Assembly: GCF_009877435.1 (NCBI RefSeq)
Contig: NZ_WXEX01000002.1
Coordinates: 62,001 to 126,000 of the forward strand
Direction of reading: 5' to 3'
DNA: 64,000 bases
Source of the DNA: Heliomicrobium gestii
GTDB taxonomy: Bacteria > Bacillota > Desulfitobacteriia > Heliobacteriales > Heliobacteriaceae
This document shows positions 34,852 to 43,793 of this stretch, in pieces. The notes below the pieces were generated by a model. It was not told the DNA's origin and made no database searches. It was given only the letters and a program-made list of their open reading frames with translations. The first letter of the stretch is position 1, and every line of letters starts with the position of its first letter. The position numbers were made by a program, and so were the translations under genes.

Positions 34852-35463
34852 TCATTCTTCATCCACTTCGACGATAAAATCGATGTTGGCGAGCGTGAGC
34901 CGATCACCGGGCCGGATCGGCTCTTCACGGCCCCGCTCCACCATACGGCCGTTGATCCGCGTCCCGTTGGTGCTGCGCTCATCCAAGAGAACATAGCCAT
35001 TCCCTTTTGGGTATACCTTGGCATGGGTTCCGCTGACGTAGGGCTTGTCAGCGAAATACCCGGGAGCGATGGCGCCGCTTCGTCCAAAGACGCCGCCTTC
35101 AACAGGGATCGAAATCGTCATGCCGTCCCGTGGATTGCGCAGCCGGAGGAGGAGTAATCGCAACGTCCCGGCAGAAGCGCCGTTTTGAGGAAGGCACTGA
35201 TCCGGACCCGTCAGCCGGGGATGGGCAGTCTGACCATCCCCGATTCTCATAACCTGCAATTGCTGAACGATGACGGGCGTTGGCACCTCGGGCTGATCAA
35301 CCGGAATAGTGGCAGAGGGGGCACTCGGCTTTTGCTGTTCCTCCGCCGCGTCGGCTATGACCGTAGGGCTGACATAGGATAGGTCGGCGCCGCACTGGGC
35401 GCACTCCAACTCGTCGGGCTGGTTCCTGCGACCGCAGAACTCACACACCCGAAACTCGTTCAT
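34852..35463 (-). CDS. Zinc-ribbon and FHA domain protein
   Basis: A 203-residue soluble protein. Residues 6-25 carry two Cys pairs (CEFCGRRN and CAQCGADL) typical of a short zinc ribbon. A Pro/Ala-rich linker follows, then an FHA domain (about 105-200) with GVFGRSG, the SGTHAKV strand and the STNGTRINGR loop that bind phospho-Thr peptides. ATG at 35463 follows GGGAGGGG. Its operon neighbours include a Ser/Thr kinase and a PP2C phosphatase, so it should read their phospho-Thr signal. Confidence 0.9.
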   Translation of the reverse strand: MNEFRVCEFCGRRNQPDELECAQCGADLSYVSPTVIADAAEEQQKPSAPSATIPVDQPEVPTPVIVQQLQVMRIGDGQTAHPRLTGPDQCLPQNGASAGTLRLLLLRLRNPRDGMTISIPVEGGVFGRSGAIAPGYFADKPYVSGTHAKVYPKGNGYVLLDERSTNGTRINGRMVERGREEPIRPGDRLTLANIDFIVEVDEE

Positions 35464-35537
35464 GGCTCTCCCCTCCCAGAAGCGAGCGGTAGCACGGGCC
35501 ATGGCTTATGACTGCGCAGTTTTGCCGATGTCAGATG

Positions 35538-37151
35538 TCACGATTCGTCGTCGCGCTTCATGAGCGACGGGCGTTGGCGCTGTTTTTCCTCTGCGACGGG
35601 AAGATTCGCGCCAGCCCGCTTTTTGTTCGCCAGAGGAAGCAACCGGGCATATCGAACATCGGCTGGTTTGATGTCTTCGTTACTGAGCCTTAACCCCTGC
35701 GCCATCATTTTTTCTCTGATCTGCCGGTACTTCCCACAGAATCGCTCCATACCTTCTTTGACTTTGAGTTTTTCCAGCGCTGTAGCGGGACGTTTCTCCT
35801 CGCTTACGCCCGACACCTCGAACATCACCCCGCCGGTATCTGAGGTGAACACGTTGACGACAAGGCTATCGTCAAACCGATACTGGCTATGAATCAGATT
35901 TCGATTCGGCAAAACTAACCGCTCTGCGGCCACGACGGTGTGACCCATTTCGTTCATGATCGTGTCGACCGTTTTTGCGACGTATTCCATCTCTTCATTT
36001 TTTCTCAATGCTTCACGAAGTCGGGGCAATTCCGTCTCTATCTCAGACCGGAATCGCCGCGCCTCTGCCATCGAAGCGTCGGCAGGGAAATCTCGGACAG
36101 TCTGTCCCAGGAGAGCGCTATGGGCCGCGTATTCGAGGTATAAGGCCTCTATCGCTTCCCGCTCGCCACGATTCCGGGCGATCTCGCTGTCATAGTGGCG
36201 TACTGTCGCCAACAACGACTTGTGCCGCTTGTCAATCTCCACGCTTTTATCCCGATCACTCAGGCGGCTGTCACCGTAGATGTGACAAGCGGCGTCATAA
36301 AACAGACGGAGTTCCTGTTCACTATCAAGTAGCCCGCTGTTCAGGCGCGCTTCCACATCGGCACAAAAAACATGCCAGGCGGTTACCAATTCGACATCAG
36401 GCGTCTCTGCCGACGGCATAGCCACTCCTTCCGGAAGGATCGCTGTTCGCAGTTCCCGGCTCACAATCGGTCCTTCGACAGGCCGGCTGCCTCTTTGCGC
36501 CAGCGCCGTTTCGGCGAAATCTGCAAATCGCGCCTCGGCATCAAGCCGATGATGCTTTTCCAGTGCCAATTTCAGTTCCTGCCGTTGACGGTGCAATTCA
36601 TTGTCCAGAAAGCGCCGGTTTCTCTCAATCGATTCGACCAGCCGCCTCCGTAGCGCCTCATAAGCGACGCTTTCTTTCTGCTCGGGAGCAATCGGCAGCG
36701 CATCAATTTCTGCCAGCAGCCTCCCTTTTTGTTCTTCTAACCGCTCGATCAGGATCGCATCGCCTTCGATCCGCCCTTTTCCTTCAGCCAGTTCAGCTTC
36801 CGCAAAGTGAGCAATCTCTTCCTTTTGTTTACGCAAGGTGGACTGCAGCGCTTGAATCTCCTGAGCCAGTTGCGCGATCTTTTCCTCTTCCCGGCGACGT
36901 CGCTCCACTTCCAGCGCCCGCCGCCTCGCTTCTTCATCTGCGCGGCGCCGCTGCTCTTCCGCTTGGGCGCGACGCCGTTCCTCTTCAAGGGCGCGCTTTC
37001 TCTGTTTTTCTTCCTCCTTGCGGCGGCGGCGCTCCTCCTCCTGGGCGCGGCGTTTTTCCTTTTCTGCTTCCAGACGACGCTCGCGCTCCTCTTCCAGCGC
37101 GCGTCTTGCTTCTTCCGACAGGGATACCTCCCCTGATTTCGGACCGCTCAA
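35538..37151 (-). CDS. Coiled-coil protein 1 (Arg/Glu-rich)
   Basis: A 537-residue protein. TTG at 37151 follows GGGAGG and leaves 13 bases to the phosphatase stop; the ATG at 37187 would overlap that gene and lacks a ribosome site. The first 110 residues are an almost pure charged coiled coil of EEERRRR type, ending in the shared KIAQLAQEIQALQSTLRKQKEEI segment. The middle is helical, and the last 120 residues are the same conserved domain as in the 32417 product (NRNLIHSQYRFDDSLVVNVF and GGVMFEVSGVSEEKRPAT). Unlike its paralog it has no membrane anchor. The pair may form soluble and membrane ends of one assembly. Confidence 0.65.
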   Translation of the reverse strand: MSGPKSGEVSLSEEARRALEEERERRLEAEKEKRRAQEEERRRRKEEEKQRKRALEEERRRAQAEEQRRRADEEARRRALEVERRRREEEKIAQLAQEIQALQSTLRKQKEEIAHFAEAELAEGKGRIEGDAILIERLEEQKGRLLAEIDALPIAPEQKESVAYEALRRRLVESIERNRRFLDNELHRQRQELKLALEKHHRLDAEARFADFAETALAQRGSRPVEGPIVSRELRTAILPEGVAMPSAETPDVELVTAWHVFCADVEARLNSGLLDSEQELRLFYDAACHIYGDSRLSDRDKSVEIDKRHKSLLATVRHYDSEIARNRGEREAIEALYLEYAAHSALLGQTVRDFPADASMAEARRFRSEIETELPRLREALRKNEEMEYVAKTVDTIMNEMGHTVVAAERLVLPNRNLIHSQYRFDDSLVVNVFTSDTGGVMFEVSGVSEEKRPATALEKLKVKEGMERFCGKYRQIREKMMAQGLRLSNEDIKPADVRYARLLPLANKKRAGANLPVAEEKQRQRPSLMKRDDES

Positions 37152-37164
37152 GGAACTTCCTCCC

Positions 37165-37932
37165 TCACAGCGCGGATCGAACTCCATGGCGGATCGCCGC
37201 CGCCAGTGTCACATTGTCTGGCGCGCCACGCCGACGGGCCGCCTCCATCAGGGCGAGCGCCCCTTCCCGAAGTGTCGATGCGGCGCTAAGGACCATCTCC
37301 ATCTCTTCCGGCGGGACGAGATCGCTAAGCCCGTCTGTGCAAAGCAGGTAAACATCGCCCCTTTCAAAGTTACCCCGGATCATCTGCACATCGGCCTGGA
37401 TGCTCTCGCCACTACCGAGGTACTTCCAGATCCGATTTTTCTGCGGATGCCCGCTCATCTCTTCCCGGGTGATGGTTCCCATCTGATAGAGAGTTTCCAC
37501 CAGCGAATGGTCGCGGGTCATCTGTTTGATATAGCCGTCCCGGTACCGGTAAACGCGACTGTCGCCCACATGAAAGCAAAGCACCTTGCCCTGACGGCAC
37601 AGGATCCCGGCTAAGGTGGCGCCGAGGCCACTCGCCGGTGGATGTTTCTCCCCGTAGCGGAGCACCTGCTCATTCACAGCACCGATGTAACGGTCGATCG
37701 CCTCACAACTCAGGTTGAGCGGCATAGCGGCCATAGCGGTGAGGACCATGCGGGAAGCCACCTCCCCGGCGCTCGCGCCGCCTACGCCGTCAGCCACGGC
37801 GATGAGAAAATCCTCCTCGACGCCACTGACATGGCATTCCCCCTGCGCGAAGACATCGCCATGGATCAGAAAAGCGTCCTCATTGTGTTCCCGGACCAAA
37901 CCGCAATCGGTGATGGCAAACATCTCAAACAC
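37165..37932 (-). CDS. PP2C-type Ser/Thr protein phosphatase
   Basis: A 255-residue metal-dependent phosphatase with the PP2C motifs in order: GLVREHNEDAF (about 10-20), IAVADGVGG (about 45-53, metal-binding Asp), HVGDSRVYRY (about 120-130), CTDGLSDLV (about 200) and a final DNVTLAA. It would reverse phosphorylation by the kinase encoded 30 bases upstream. Kinase, phosphatase and FHA reader in one operon form a complete phospho-Ser/Thr circuit. Confidence 0.95.
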   Translation of the reverse strand: MFEMFAITDCGLVREHNEDAFLIHGDVFAQGECHVSGVEEDFLIAVADGVGGASAGEVASRMVLTAMAAMPLNLSCEAIDRYIGAVNEQVLRYGEKHPPASGLGATLAGILCRQGKVLCFHVGDSRVYRYRDGYIKQMTRDHSLVETLYQMGTITREEMSGHPQKNRIWKYLGSGESIQADVQMIRGNFERGDVYLLCTDGLSDLVPPEEMEMVLSAASTLREGALALMEAARRRGAPDNVTLAAAIRHGVRSAL

Positions 37933-37962
37933 GGCTCATCCCCTCCCAATCTCGAAGGCATT

Positions 37963-39579
37963 TCAACGTCCGTAGGGAAGCGCCCGCCATTGCTTCAGAA
38001 TGCTGCCGTATCCCAGGTGTTCAAGCCACGCGTAAAAATATTTTGAACCGACCAGTTCCTCCGCCATGGCGTCGATATCTCCCTCCCGGTTTGCGTGCAG
38101 GTAACCGACAAGGGCATCGACGGAGTCGAACAACTGACCGCGCCATTTCATCAGATTGGAACCGGTCAACAGAAAGGCCATCTTGTAATAGGCCTCATTT
38201 CGATCGGTACGACACCTTTCTTTCAAACGAGCGAAGGCGTCGACAACGGCTGGATCCAACTGCTTAGTCCGCAAAAAATGCAGGAGCGCTCCGCTCTCAA
38301 GGAGATCGGCGTAGTCTCTATTAATTTCCGGCAGGCATTCCCGGACCCGTTCCCCCAGCCGTACCAGATCGGTAAAAAATTCGCCCCGCCAACAAAGGGG
38401 CGCTTTCGGGTTCAAAAGGTAGAGCAACTTGAAAAACCCAAACTCCCGATTCGTCTCCTCCTCGTAATCGGCTGCAGTAGAGGCCAGATCCTGGCCGATC
38501 TGCAGCAGGTGTTCGCTGATATATCCCCGGGCAAAGTGTTTCATCGCCTCATCCCATTTTCCCGCTAAGGCGAGCGCCAACTTATCCAATTCCATAATCT
38601 CTTCGCCGTTGAACACATAGGGGCGGATGTTTTTCACCCGGTTCGCATTTTCCTTGACAGGCACGGGCTGCCCTTCACACCAACGTTCTACTTCGTCATA
38701 ACCCCACCGGTCCTCCCGTTCCTTCACGGTAAGCCCTCGGATCAACTGGGCGATGGTGTTATCAACGGTGGATGGAATATGTAATTTGTCTGTCAAGGTG
38801 ACCTTCAGGATCTGCTGGTCTGTCATCCCCAGGAAGGGATCGTGACCCGTGATCAGATGCAACAGGCTCACCCCGAAGGAGTAATAGTCCGATTCTGTCG
38901 ATACAAATCCCTGCGCTGTCTCCGGCGCCGAGTAACCGAGGGTGCGCGAGGCGGTGGTCAGACGGACGCTTTGCCGATCATCGAGGATAGAGCTGATGCC
39001 GAAATCGCCGACAATAACGCTGTTGCGATCATCGCTGAAGAAAAGGTTGTTCGGCTTGATGTCGCGGTGGATGATCCCTGCTTGATGAATCGCTTTCAAC
39101 GCCGCATTGACCTGGGGCACGACAACCTGAGCGACAAAGGCGGCGTCCAGGGGGGTCGCCTTCAACAGATCACTGTTTTTATAGTAAGGAAGGATTTCAA
39201 AAAAGCGTCCGGCGATCTCGCCTTCCTCCAAAATCGGGATCACGTAGGGGGAGCGAATCGATTTGATCCGTTCGATGATCTCTTCTTTCGGCTTTTTATA
39301 GCGGTGATAGACCTTGGCCACCCGCTCCGTCTGGCCGTTCGTGGCGATAAAGATCGATGATTCTCCTGTATTTTCGGCAATGACACCGGTGAGCCGGTAA
39401 CCACCTTTCAACGAACAGCCAATCGTAACATACTCTGCTGCGGGCTCATTCTCCGAAAACAGTGGACCTGTTGCTTCATCGCGCTGGCCTTTGCCTGACT
39501 CTTCATCGACGGCATCCATGACTGCCGTCATGACCGGAAGAATCTCTGTCGCCCGCGGCAAAATCTGAGTCTTTTCCAT
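37963..39579 (-). CDS. Ser/Thr protein kinase with helical C-terminal region
   Basis: A 538-residue Hanks-type kinase. The catalytic domain spans about 55-320: Lys in ERVAKVYH (near 88), HRDIKPNN (near 170), DFG in VGDFGISS (near 190) and an activation segment ending APE. A Thr/Ser-containing tail at the N-terminus could be an FHA target. The last 220 residues are helical with repeated Trp-Arg-Gly elements (CWRGEFF, KWRGQLFDSVDAL), a region I do not recognise. No membrane helix is present, unlike PASTA kinases. The next gene downstream is its phosphatase, and the upstream gene is an AAA+ ATPase. Confidence 0.93.
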   Translation of the reverse strand: MEKTQILPRATEILPVMTAVMDAVDEESGKGQRDEATGPLFSENEPAAEYVTIGCSLKGGYRLTGVIAENTGESSIFIATNGQTERVAKVYHRYKKPKEEIIERIKSIRSPYVIPILEEGEIAGRFFEILPYYKNSDLLKATPLDAAFVAQVVVPQVNAALKAIHQAGIIHRDIKPNNLFFSDDRNSVIVGDFGISSILDDRQSVRLTTASRTLGYSAPETAQGFVSTESDYYSFGVSLLHLITGHDPFLGMTDQQILKVTLTDKLHIPSTVDNTIAQLIRGLTVKEREDRWGYDEVERWCEGQPVPVKENANRVKNIRPYVFNGEEIMELDKLALALAGKWDEAMKHFARGYISEHLLQIGQDLASTAADYEEETNREFGFFKLLYLLNPKAPLCWRGEFFTDLVRLGERVRECLPEINRDYADLLESGALLHFLRTKQLDPAVVDAFARLKERCRTDRNEAYYKMAFLLTGSNLMKWRGQLFDSVDALVGYLHANREGDIDAMAEELVGSKYFYAWLEHLGYGSILKQWRALPYGR

Positions 39580-39611
39580 CCCTCGTCTCCTCCTATCACT
39601 GCGTTACCCCT

Positions 39612-41603
39612 CTAACGCGTTTCTGCGGCAGACTCAACGGCGCTGTCCAGGTGGACAATATCGTTTTCTTCAAATAAGCGCCGGATCCGCACCGTAGCGC
39701 CTCTTCCCACTTGCCGATCGAACAGGCACCGGGACAGTGGATTGATGAGATACTTTTCCACCACGTTGCCGATGCCGCGTCCGCCGTTCTCGAGGTTCCC
39801 TAGCGCCAACGCCAACAGGCCGGCACGCGCCTCTCCTTCGATCACCACGTCGATCCCCCGGTGTTCCCGCAGGTTGCCGGCGATCTTCTTCAATTGACTA
39901 TCCATGATCTGTTCCGCCACATCACTGCGGATGTAGTCAAAAACGACGAAATTGTTGCCGATGCGGTTCATGATTTCCGGGCGGCCCAATTCCAGGACAA
40001 AGTACTCCTTGATGCTGGCCAGCGACCGTTGGCGGATCTCCCCATAGGTCATCTCCGGCGAGATATTGAGTTGGCGGTTGCCCATCTCGTCCTTGCGGTA
40101 GTTGCCCAGATTGCTGGTAAAGATGATGATCGACTCAGAAAAGTAGACCGTCTCTCCTCGGCCATCGGTCATGCGACCATCCTCTAAAATCTGCAGGAAC
40201 TTGTCCAGAATCGAACCGTGGGCTTTCTCGATCTCGTCAAAGAGCAGGATGGAGAACGGTCTTTCCCGGACGGCGTTTGTCAGTTGTCCCCCCGCCTCAT
40301 AGCCTACATACCCTGGCGGAGCGCCGAGAAGCTTTTGATCGGCGTGAGACTGCTGGTACTCGCTCATATCAAAGCGAATACAGGCGCTCTCATCGCCAAA
40401 GAGCAACTGGGCCAGGGTCTTGGCCAGTTCAGTCTTGCCTGTGCCGGTAGGGCCGGCAAAAAAAAGGATCCCTTTTGGCTTGCTGGAACCGGACGAGTGC
40501 TGCAAACCGGAAAGTCCGCCGACGGCCCGTTTGATGATATCGAGGGTTTGTTGGACGGCATAATCCTGCCCTTTCACGCGCCGGCAGATGAAACCTTCAG
40601 CGTCACAGAGTTTTTCCCGGCTGAGTTCGTCCCAAGGGTTTTCCTTGAGGCCGTACTTGTACAGCGATATCGCGTCTTGTATCCGTGAGACAGGGATACC
40701 CTCCTGCCGGCAGAGCAGTTTCAGGCCATTCAGTTCGAGGTTCTTCATCCCTTCTGTCAGATCGATGAACCGTTCTTTGAATTTTTCCAACTCATGATCG
40801 GACAGCGTTTCGGCCTCAGCGAAAAATTTCCACTGGCCGTCAATGAATCGCCGGCGAGATGACTTATCCGGTTTGCCGATGCAGATGGTCTTGACAAAGG
40901 GGTTGTCGTGGTAAAACCAGACAGGCACATCGTTGGTCTTGCTGACAATCAGAAAAAGCAGGTTGTTGACCGGACGGTCTGCGTTGCGGGCCTTCACCTG
41001 TCTGGGCTTTAAAGCGGTCAGGAGCAGACGGGAATAGACCTGGCGCTCCTCTTCGCTGAGATGCTCGGGAGAATCGATATACCGGGACGCCAGGTTCAGG
41101 ATGATGGCCAGCGGCTGTTCCCGGTTGTCCATGGCCAGCCGGATCAACTCTGTCGCCCGGTCCAGCGTGGCAGCGTATTTTTTCGGTTTGCTGTCAGACG
41201 GCGGAGCAGATTCAGCCGGCGGCGGGGACGTTGACACCGGCGACATTGCCGACGAGGGTGTCGACAAGGAAGAAGTCGACGAAGGGGGGCGCGGTGAGAC
41301 GTTTCCCGGCATGTGGAGTCTTTTCTCACCGGCTAAACAAAGAAAATCATCAACCATTGCCGGGGAGAACTCGTTGGAAAACCCGTCGATGTGATCATAG
41401 TAGACAACGGCGCCATAACCGTTGGCCATCAGGTAGTTGTAAAGGTAGCGGTCAAGCTTCAGCAGATCCCAGCGCAATCCCTCTCCCGTCGGCGTCGGGT
41501 ACGCATGGATGTCGTAGATGTTTCCTTCGATGATAAAGGTGGTCTTAAAGGCGCGGAACCGATCCAGTTCCCGGTGCCATTTCGCCAAGCGGTTCTCCGC
41601 CAT
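39612..41603 (-). CDS. Clp-type AAA+ ATPase with unusual N-terminal domain
   Basis: A 663-residue protein. The C-terminal 310 residues are a ClpB/ClpA second-domain type AAA+ module: Walker A GPTGTGKTELAK (near 388), GAPPGYVGYEAGGQLT, Walker B ILLFDEIEKAH (near 456), sensor 1 IIFTSNLG, and the Clp small domain with ENGGRGIGNVVEKYL. The first 350 residues look like a degenerate ATPase-like domain (KTTFIIEGNIYDI, LAIILNLASRYI) interrupted by a Ser/Pro linker at about 110-140. No Clp N-domain or ClpP tripeptide loop is seen, so it is more likely a remodeller than a protease partner. ATG at 41603 follows GGAAGGAG and lies 59 bases inside the preceding gene. Confidence 0.9.
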   Translation of the reverse strand: MAENRLAKWHRELDRFRAFKTTFIIEGNIYDIHAYPTPTGEGLRWDLLKLDRYLYNYLMANGYGAVVYYDHIDGFSNEFSPAMVDDFLCLAGEKRLHMPGNVSPRPPSSTSSLSTPSSAMSPVSTSPPPAESAPPSDSKPKKYAATLDRATELIRLAMDNREQPLAIILNLASRYIDSPEHLSEEERQVYSRLLLTALKPRQVKARNADRPVNNLLFLIVSKTNDVPVWFYHDNPFVKTICIGKPDKSSRRRFIDGQWKFFAEAETLSDHELEKFKERFIDLTEGMKNLELNGLKLLCRQEGIPVSRIQDAISLYKYGLKENPWDELSREKLCDAEGFICRRVKGQDYAVQQTLDIIKRAVGGLSGLQHSSGSSKPKGILFFAGPTGTGKTELAKTLAQLLFGDESACIRFDMSEYQQSHADQKLLGAPPGYVGYEAGGQLTNAVRERPFSILLFDEIEKAHGSILDKFLQILEDGRMTDGRGETVYFSESIIIFTSNLGNYRKDEMGNRQLNISPEMTYGEIRQRSLASIKEYFVLELGRPEIMNRIGNNFVVFDYIRSDVAEQIMDSQLKKIAGNLREHRGIDVVIEGEARAGLLALALGNLENGGRGIGNVVEKYLINPLSRCLFDRQVGRGATVRIRRLFEENDIVHLDSAVESAAETR

Positions 41604-42231
41604 GTTCCTCTCCTTCCTCAATCCGGCTAAGGATGCCCTGTTCCGGCAGCTTCTGGCGCAGGGACTCACGGAATCCCCTTACCGGAATGCCGATGGTGAG
41701 CAAGCGATCCCCATAGAGCACATTTTGGACGGTTCGCCTGCCTGCCGCCGCTTCGCGGTAACGAGCGGTGTAGCGGGTGTTCAGGATATGCAGCCGCTGG
41801 TTGGCTGAACCGCGCAATGCCGCGCCGTCATTCTGCTCGTCCACATATCTGCCGTCGATCAGGGCCGCCACGTCAGCCAAGACAGCCTCCACGGCGGGGC
41901 GATTCATGGCCTGCAACGCTTCCAGGGTGTAGCCGGTATAGAGCAAGATATCATCTGTGACTTCCCTGCGGAGCCAGCCGGTGAGAGCGGCCAACTCTTC
42001 CGCCTGTATAAAGGGTTCACCCCCGGTGATGGTCACTCCGTCAATGGGTTGAGTGATCGTGGCGATCCATTGTTGGAGTTGCCTCAGCGATACGTCTTTG
42101 GACGGATTGTCCGGCCAAAGTTCGGGATTGGAGCAACGGGGACAGGCATGGGGGCAGCCGACCGTCCACAATCCAATCCTTCGACCATAACCCAGGGTTA
42201 AAACAGGATAATAGATGCGGTCGATCTGCAT
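41545..42231 (-). CDS. Radical SAM activating-enzyme-like protein (NrdG type)
   Basis: A 228-residue single-domain radical SAM protein. The cluster motif is CPHACPRC (Cx3Cx2C, about 24-31), preceded by GLWTVG and followed by NPELW as in glycyl-radical activases. VTITGGEPFIQAEELAAL is the SAM-binding glycine motif. NrdG-type enzymes place a glycyl radical on a partner, but no glycyl-radical enzyme gene is nearby. The partner here may be elsewhere, or the activity has been recruited. ATG at 42231 follows AAGGGGGAG. This is the first gene of the ten-gene kinase/AAA+ operon. Confidence 0.85.
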   Translation of the reverse strand: MQIDRIYYPVLTLGYGRRIGLWTVGCPHACPRCSNPELWPDNPSKDVSLRQLQQWIATITQPIDGVTITGGEPFIQAEELAALTGWLRREVTDDILLYTGYTLEALQAMNRPAVEAVLADVAALIDGRYVDEQNDGAALRGSANQRLHILNTRYTARYREAAAGRRTVQNVLYGDRLLTIGIPVRGFRESLRQKLPEQGILSRIEEGEEHGGEPLGEMAPGTGSVPRL

Positions 42232-42398
42232 CGAAGATTCTCCCCCTTGAGCATATGGGGTTGATTTAAACTTTGTCCATGCTTTTCCAAGCACTGTAAC
42301 AATATTGTAAACCATAAATTTCGAACTGGGTATCCACTACTTGCTTTACGCATTCAAATGCCTCACCGCGTCGGACAAAGGCGTCTATTTTGGCACAC
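42232..42398 (-). promoter_or_regulatory. Upstream region of the kinase/AAA+ operon
   Basis: About 165 AT-rich bases ahead of the radical SAM gene and behind the RiPP-locus terminators. It contains the palindromic core ACAATATTGT at 42299-42308 (extended ends TAAC...GTAA), a possible operator, or a -10 region for the minus-strand promoter. No transcription factor can be named. Confidence 0.3.
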
Positions 42399-42514
42399 GA
42401 AAAAGCCGGCGACTGACGAGACAGCCTCCGGCTTTTTCGCACTAACTCATAGGGTTTGGGGATTTTTCGGATAGAAAAACGCCAGCGGCTGCCCGGTCAG
42501 CTTCTGGCGTTTTT
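42399..42514 (-). terminator. Two tandem terminators closing the RiPP locus
   Basis: Two strong hairpins: 42475-42514 (AAAAACGCCAG/CTGGCGTTTTT) and 42399-42438 (GAAAAAGCCGG/CCGGCTTTTTC). Both have A- and T-runs, so they work leftward. They isolate the peptide operon from the kinase/AAA+ operon. Confidence 0.85.
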
Positions 42515-42528
42515 GGATTACCGCGGCA

Positions 42529-42825
42529 TTAGATGCAGCTCTTGATGCAGGAAATCGCGTCCGGCGCTTTGGTCAGATAGCAGGGTACACTGGTTCCGCA
42601 CTGAAAGACGGCGGAAGCCGCAGCAGGACCGCAATTTTTGGCGATGCAGAGGGCGGGTCCTGCCAGGCCGCTGAGGGCGCTGCCGACTTTGCTGACGGCG
42701 CCTTTGATGAAGTCAAAAAAACCGGCTTCCCCCAACTGTCCACCAGCGACATTCTCAGAGACGCCGGCATACCGACCCTGGGCGCCGTAAAAACTTTGCT
42801 CCGCATTCATCGGGAACATGGGCAT
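42529..42825 (-). CDS. RiPP-type precursor peptide 1 (six paired Cys)
   Basis: A 98-residue peptide and last gene of the PatG-type operon. An N-terminal motif MNAEQSFYGAQGRYAG (from residue 6) matches the other peptide of the locus. A Gly/Ala-rich middle (FFDFIKGAVSKVGSALSGLAGPAL) looks like an amphipathic or membrane-active helix. The C-terminal 40 residues contain six Cys as three pairs, CX4C, CX5C and CX3C, each separated by 10 residues. Start options are ATG 42825 and the in-frame ATG two codons on, which has better spacing from GGAG. A bacteriocin-like or surface peptide is plausible; the modification is unknown. Confidence 0.65.
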   Translation of the reverse strand: MPMFPMNAEQSFYGAQGRYAGVSENVAGGQLGEAGFFDFIKGAVSKVGSALSGLAGPALCIAKNCGPAAASAVFQCGTSVPCYLTKAPDAISCIKSCI

Positions 42826-42897
42826 CGCTCCGTTCTTTCATTAAAGTAATCTATCGCTCATCCGGGTGAACGACCTGGAGAATCGAGAGCACGACAA

Positions 42898-43761
42898 TCA
42901 CCACAATTCCACGTATTCGGTCAATGGCCGTTGCACGAAGGGCACTGAACCGCTGACGTCGACGGTGCAGATAAATTTCTTCAAAGAACTGCCGTTTTGA
43001 TACTCAAAGATGACATCGAGATACTTGTCCTTCCCTCGGAGCTTCGATTCCTGGGTGATCACGCGGGACAGGGTAAATCCCAGCCTTCCGTTGCCATAGG
43101 TGATTTCATATAACGAGAGATAGTTGAATACAAGATAGTTGATGGCCCGGTAATTGTCAGTCTCTCCCGTGTTATTGGTCAGTTTCGTCAACTGCACGAG
43201 CAGATCGGCCGCCTCATCGTCACTGATCTGCATCTTCGTTACGAGGTAGTTTTTCATATGGGCGAAGGAGATGCTCATCACACGTTCCGTGTAGATGAGC
43301 GGCAGTTCCAAGCCGTTGCACAACTCCGGCTTTGACAGGCCCATCCGTTGGCCGACGATCACCGAGAAAAAGACATCTGTTTTCGCGTACAGATCCGGGT
43401 CTAAGGCGGCGATGAGGCGAACCAGTTCCGTGTCTGTCGCCGGTTGCAGCACCAGGGAATCGACGCCTCGCACAAACTGGAACTTCCAGCAAAGTTCCCT
43501 CGCCAGATAGAGATTTCGCGTCTGACTCAAAACGTCGTAGTACATCTGTTCCATGGGTTTCCGTTGCAGCGATTCCTCGGAAGCCGTCTGAAAAAACTCC
43601 CGTTCCGTATTGAGAAAGGGAAACTCAAAGGCCACATTGCCAACACCGAAAAAAAACTGAGGATTTTCCGTCGTCACCGCATCGACCTGGGGGGAAATCA
43701 ACCCATCGTTCCCGCCTGGTTGAAAACTGCATGGGCATGCTTGCAACAGTATATGGCTCAC
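42898..43761 (-). CDS. PatG C-terminal-domain-like protein (copy 2)
   Basis: A 287-residue protein matching the C-terminal region of cyanobactin PatG proteins and the 44925 product. Shared blocks are FFFGVGNVAFEFP (matching YIYAIGQIRPQFP), DVLSQTRNLYLARELCWKF, SLVLQPATDTELVRLIAAL, VIVGQRMGLSKPELCNGLELPLI, TDNYRAINYLVFNYLSLY and a final CTVDVSGSVPFVQRPLTEY. PatG is bifunctional, with a subtilase and this separate domain whose function is not settled. Here two free-standing copies bracket the peptide and LamG genes. GTG at 43761 behind AGGGGAGG avoids overlap with the upstream peptide gene. Confidence 0.7.
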   Translation of the reverse strand: MSHILLQACPCSFQPGGNDGLISPQVDAVTTENPQFFFGVGNVAFEFPFLNTEREFFQTASEESLQRKPMEQMYYDVLSQTRNLYLARELCWKFQFVRGVDSLVLQPATDTELVRLIAALDPDLYAKTDVFFSVIVGQRMGLSKPELCNGLELPLIYTERVMSISFAHMKNYLVTKMQISDDEAADLLVQLTKLTNNTGETDNYRAINYLVFNYLSLYEITYGNGRLGFTLSRVITQESKLRGKDKYLDVIFEYQNGSSLKKFICTVDVSGSVPFVQRPLTEYVELW

Positions 43762-43793
43762 CACGTCAACCTCCCCTTGCGATAGGAATCGGC

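Noticed and set aside
34035-35102. 355-codon version of paralog 1 starting at 35102
   Set aside because: The extra 91 codons overlap the FHA gene antiparallel to none and in another frame, with no ribosome site; the ATG at 34829 has AAAGGAGGG.
41545-42231. Radical SAM protein as the maturase of the neighbouring Cys-pair peptides
   Set aside because: It lacks a SPASM or peptide-binding domain, resembles NrdG-type activases, and two strong terminators separate it from the peptide genes.
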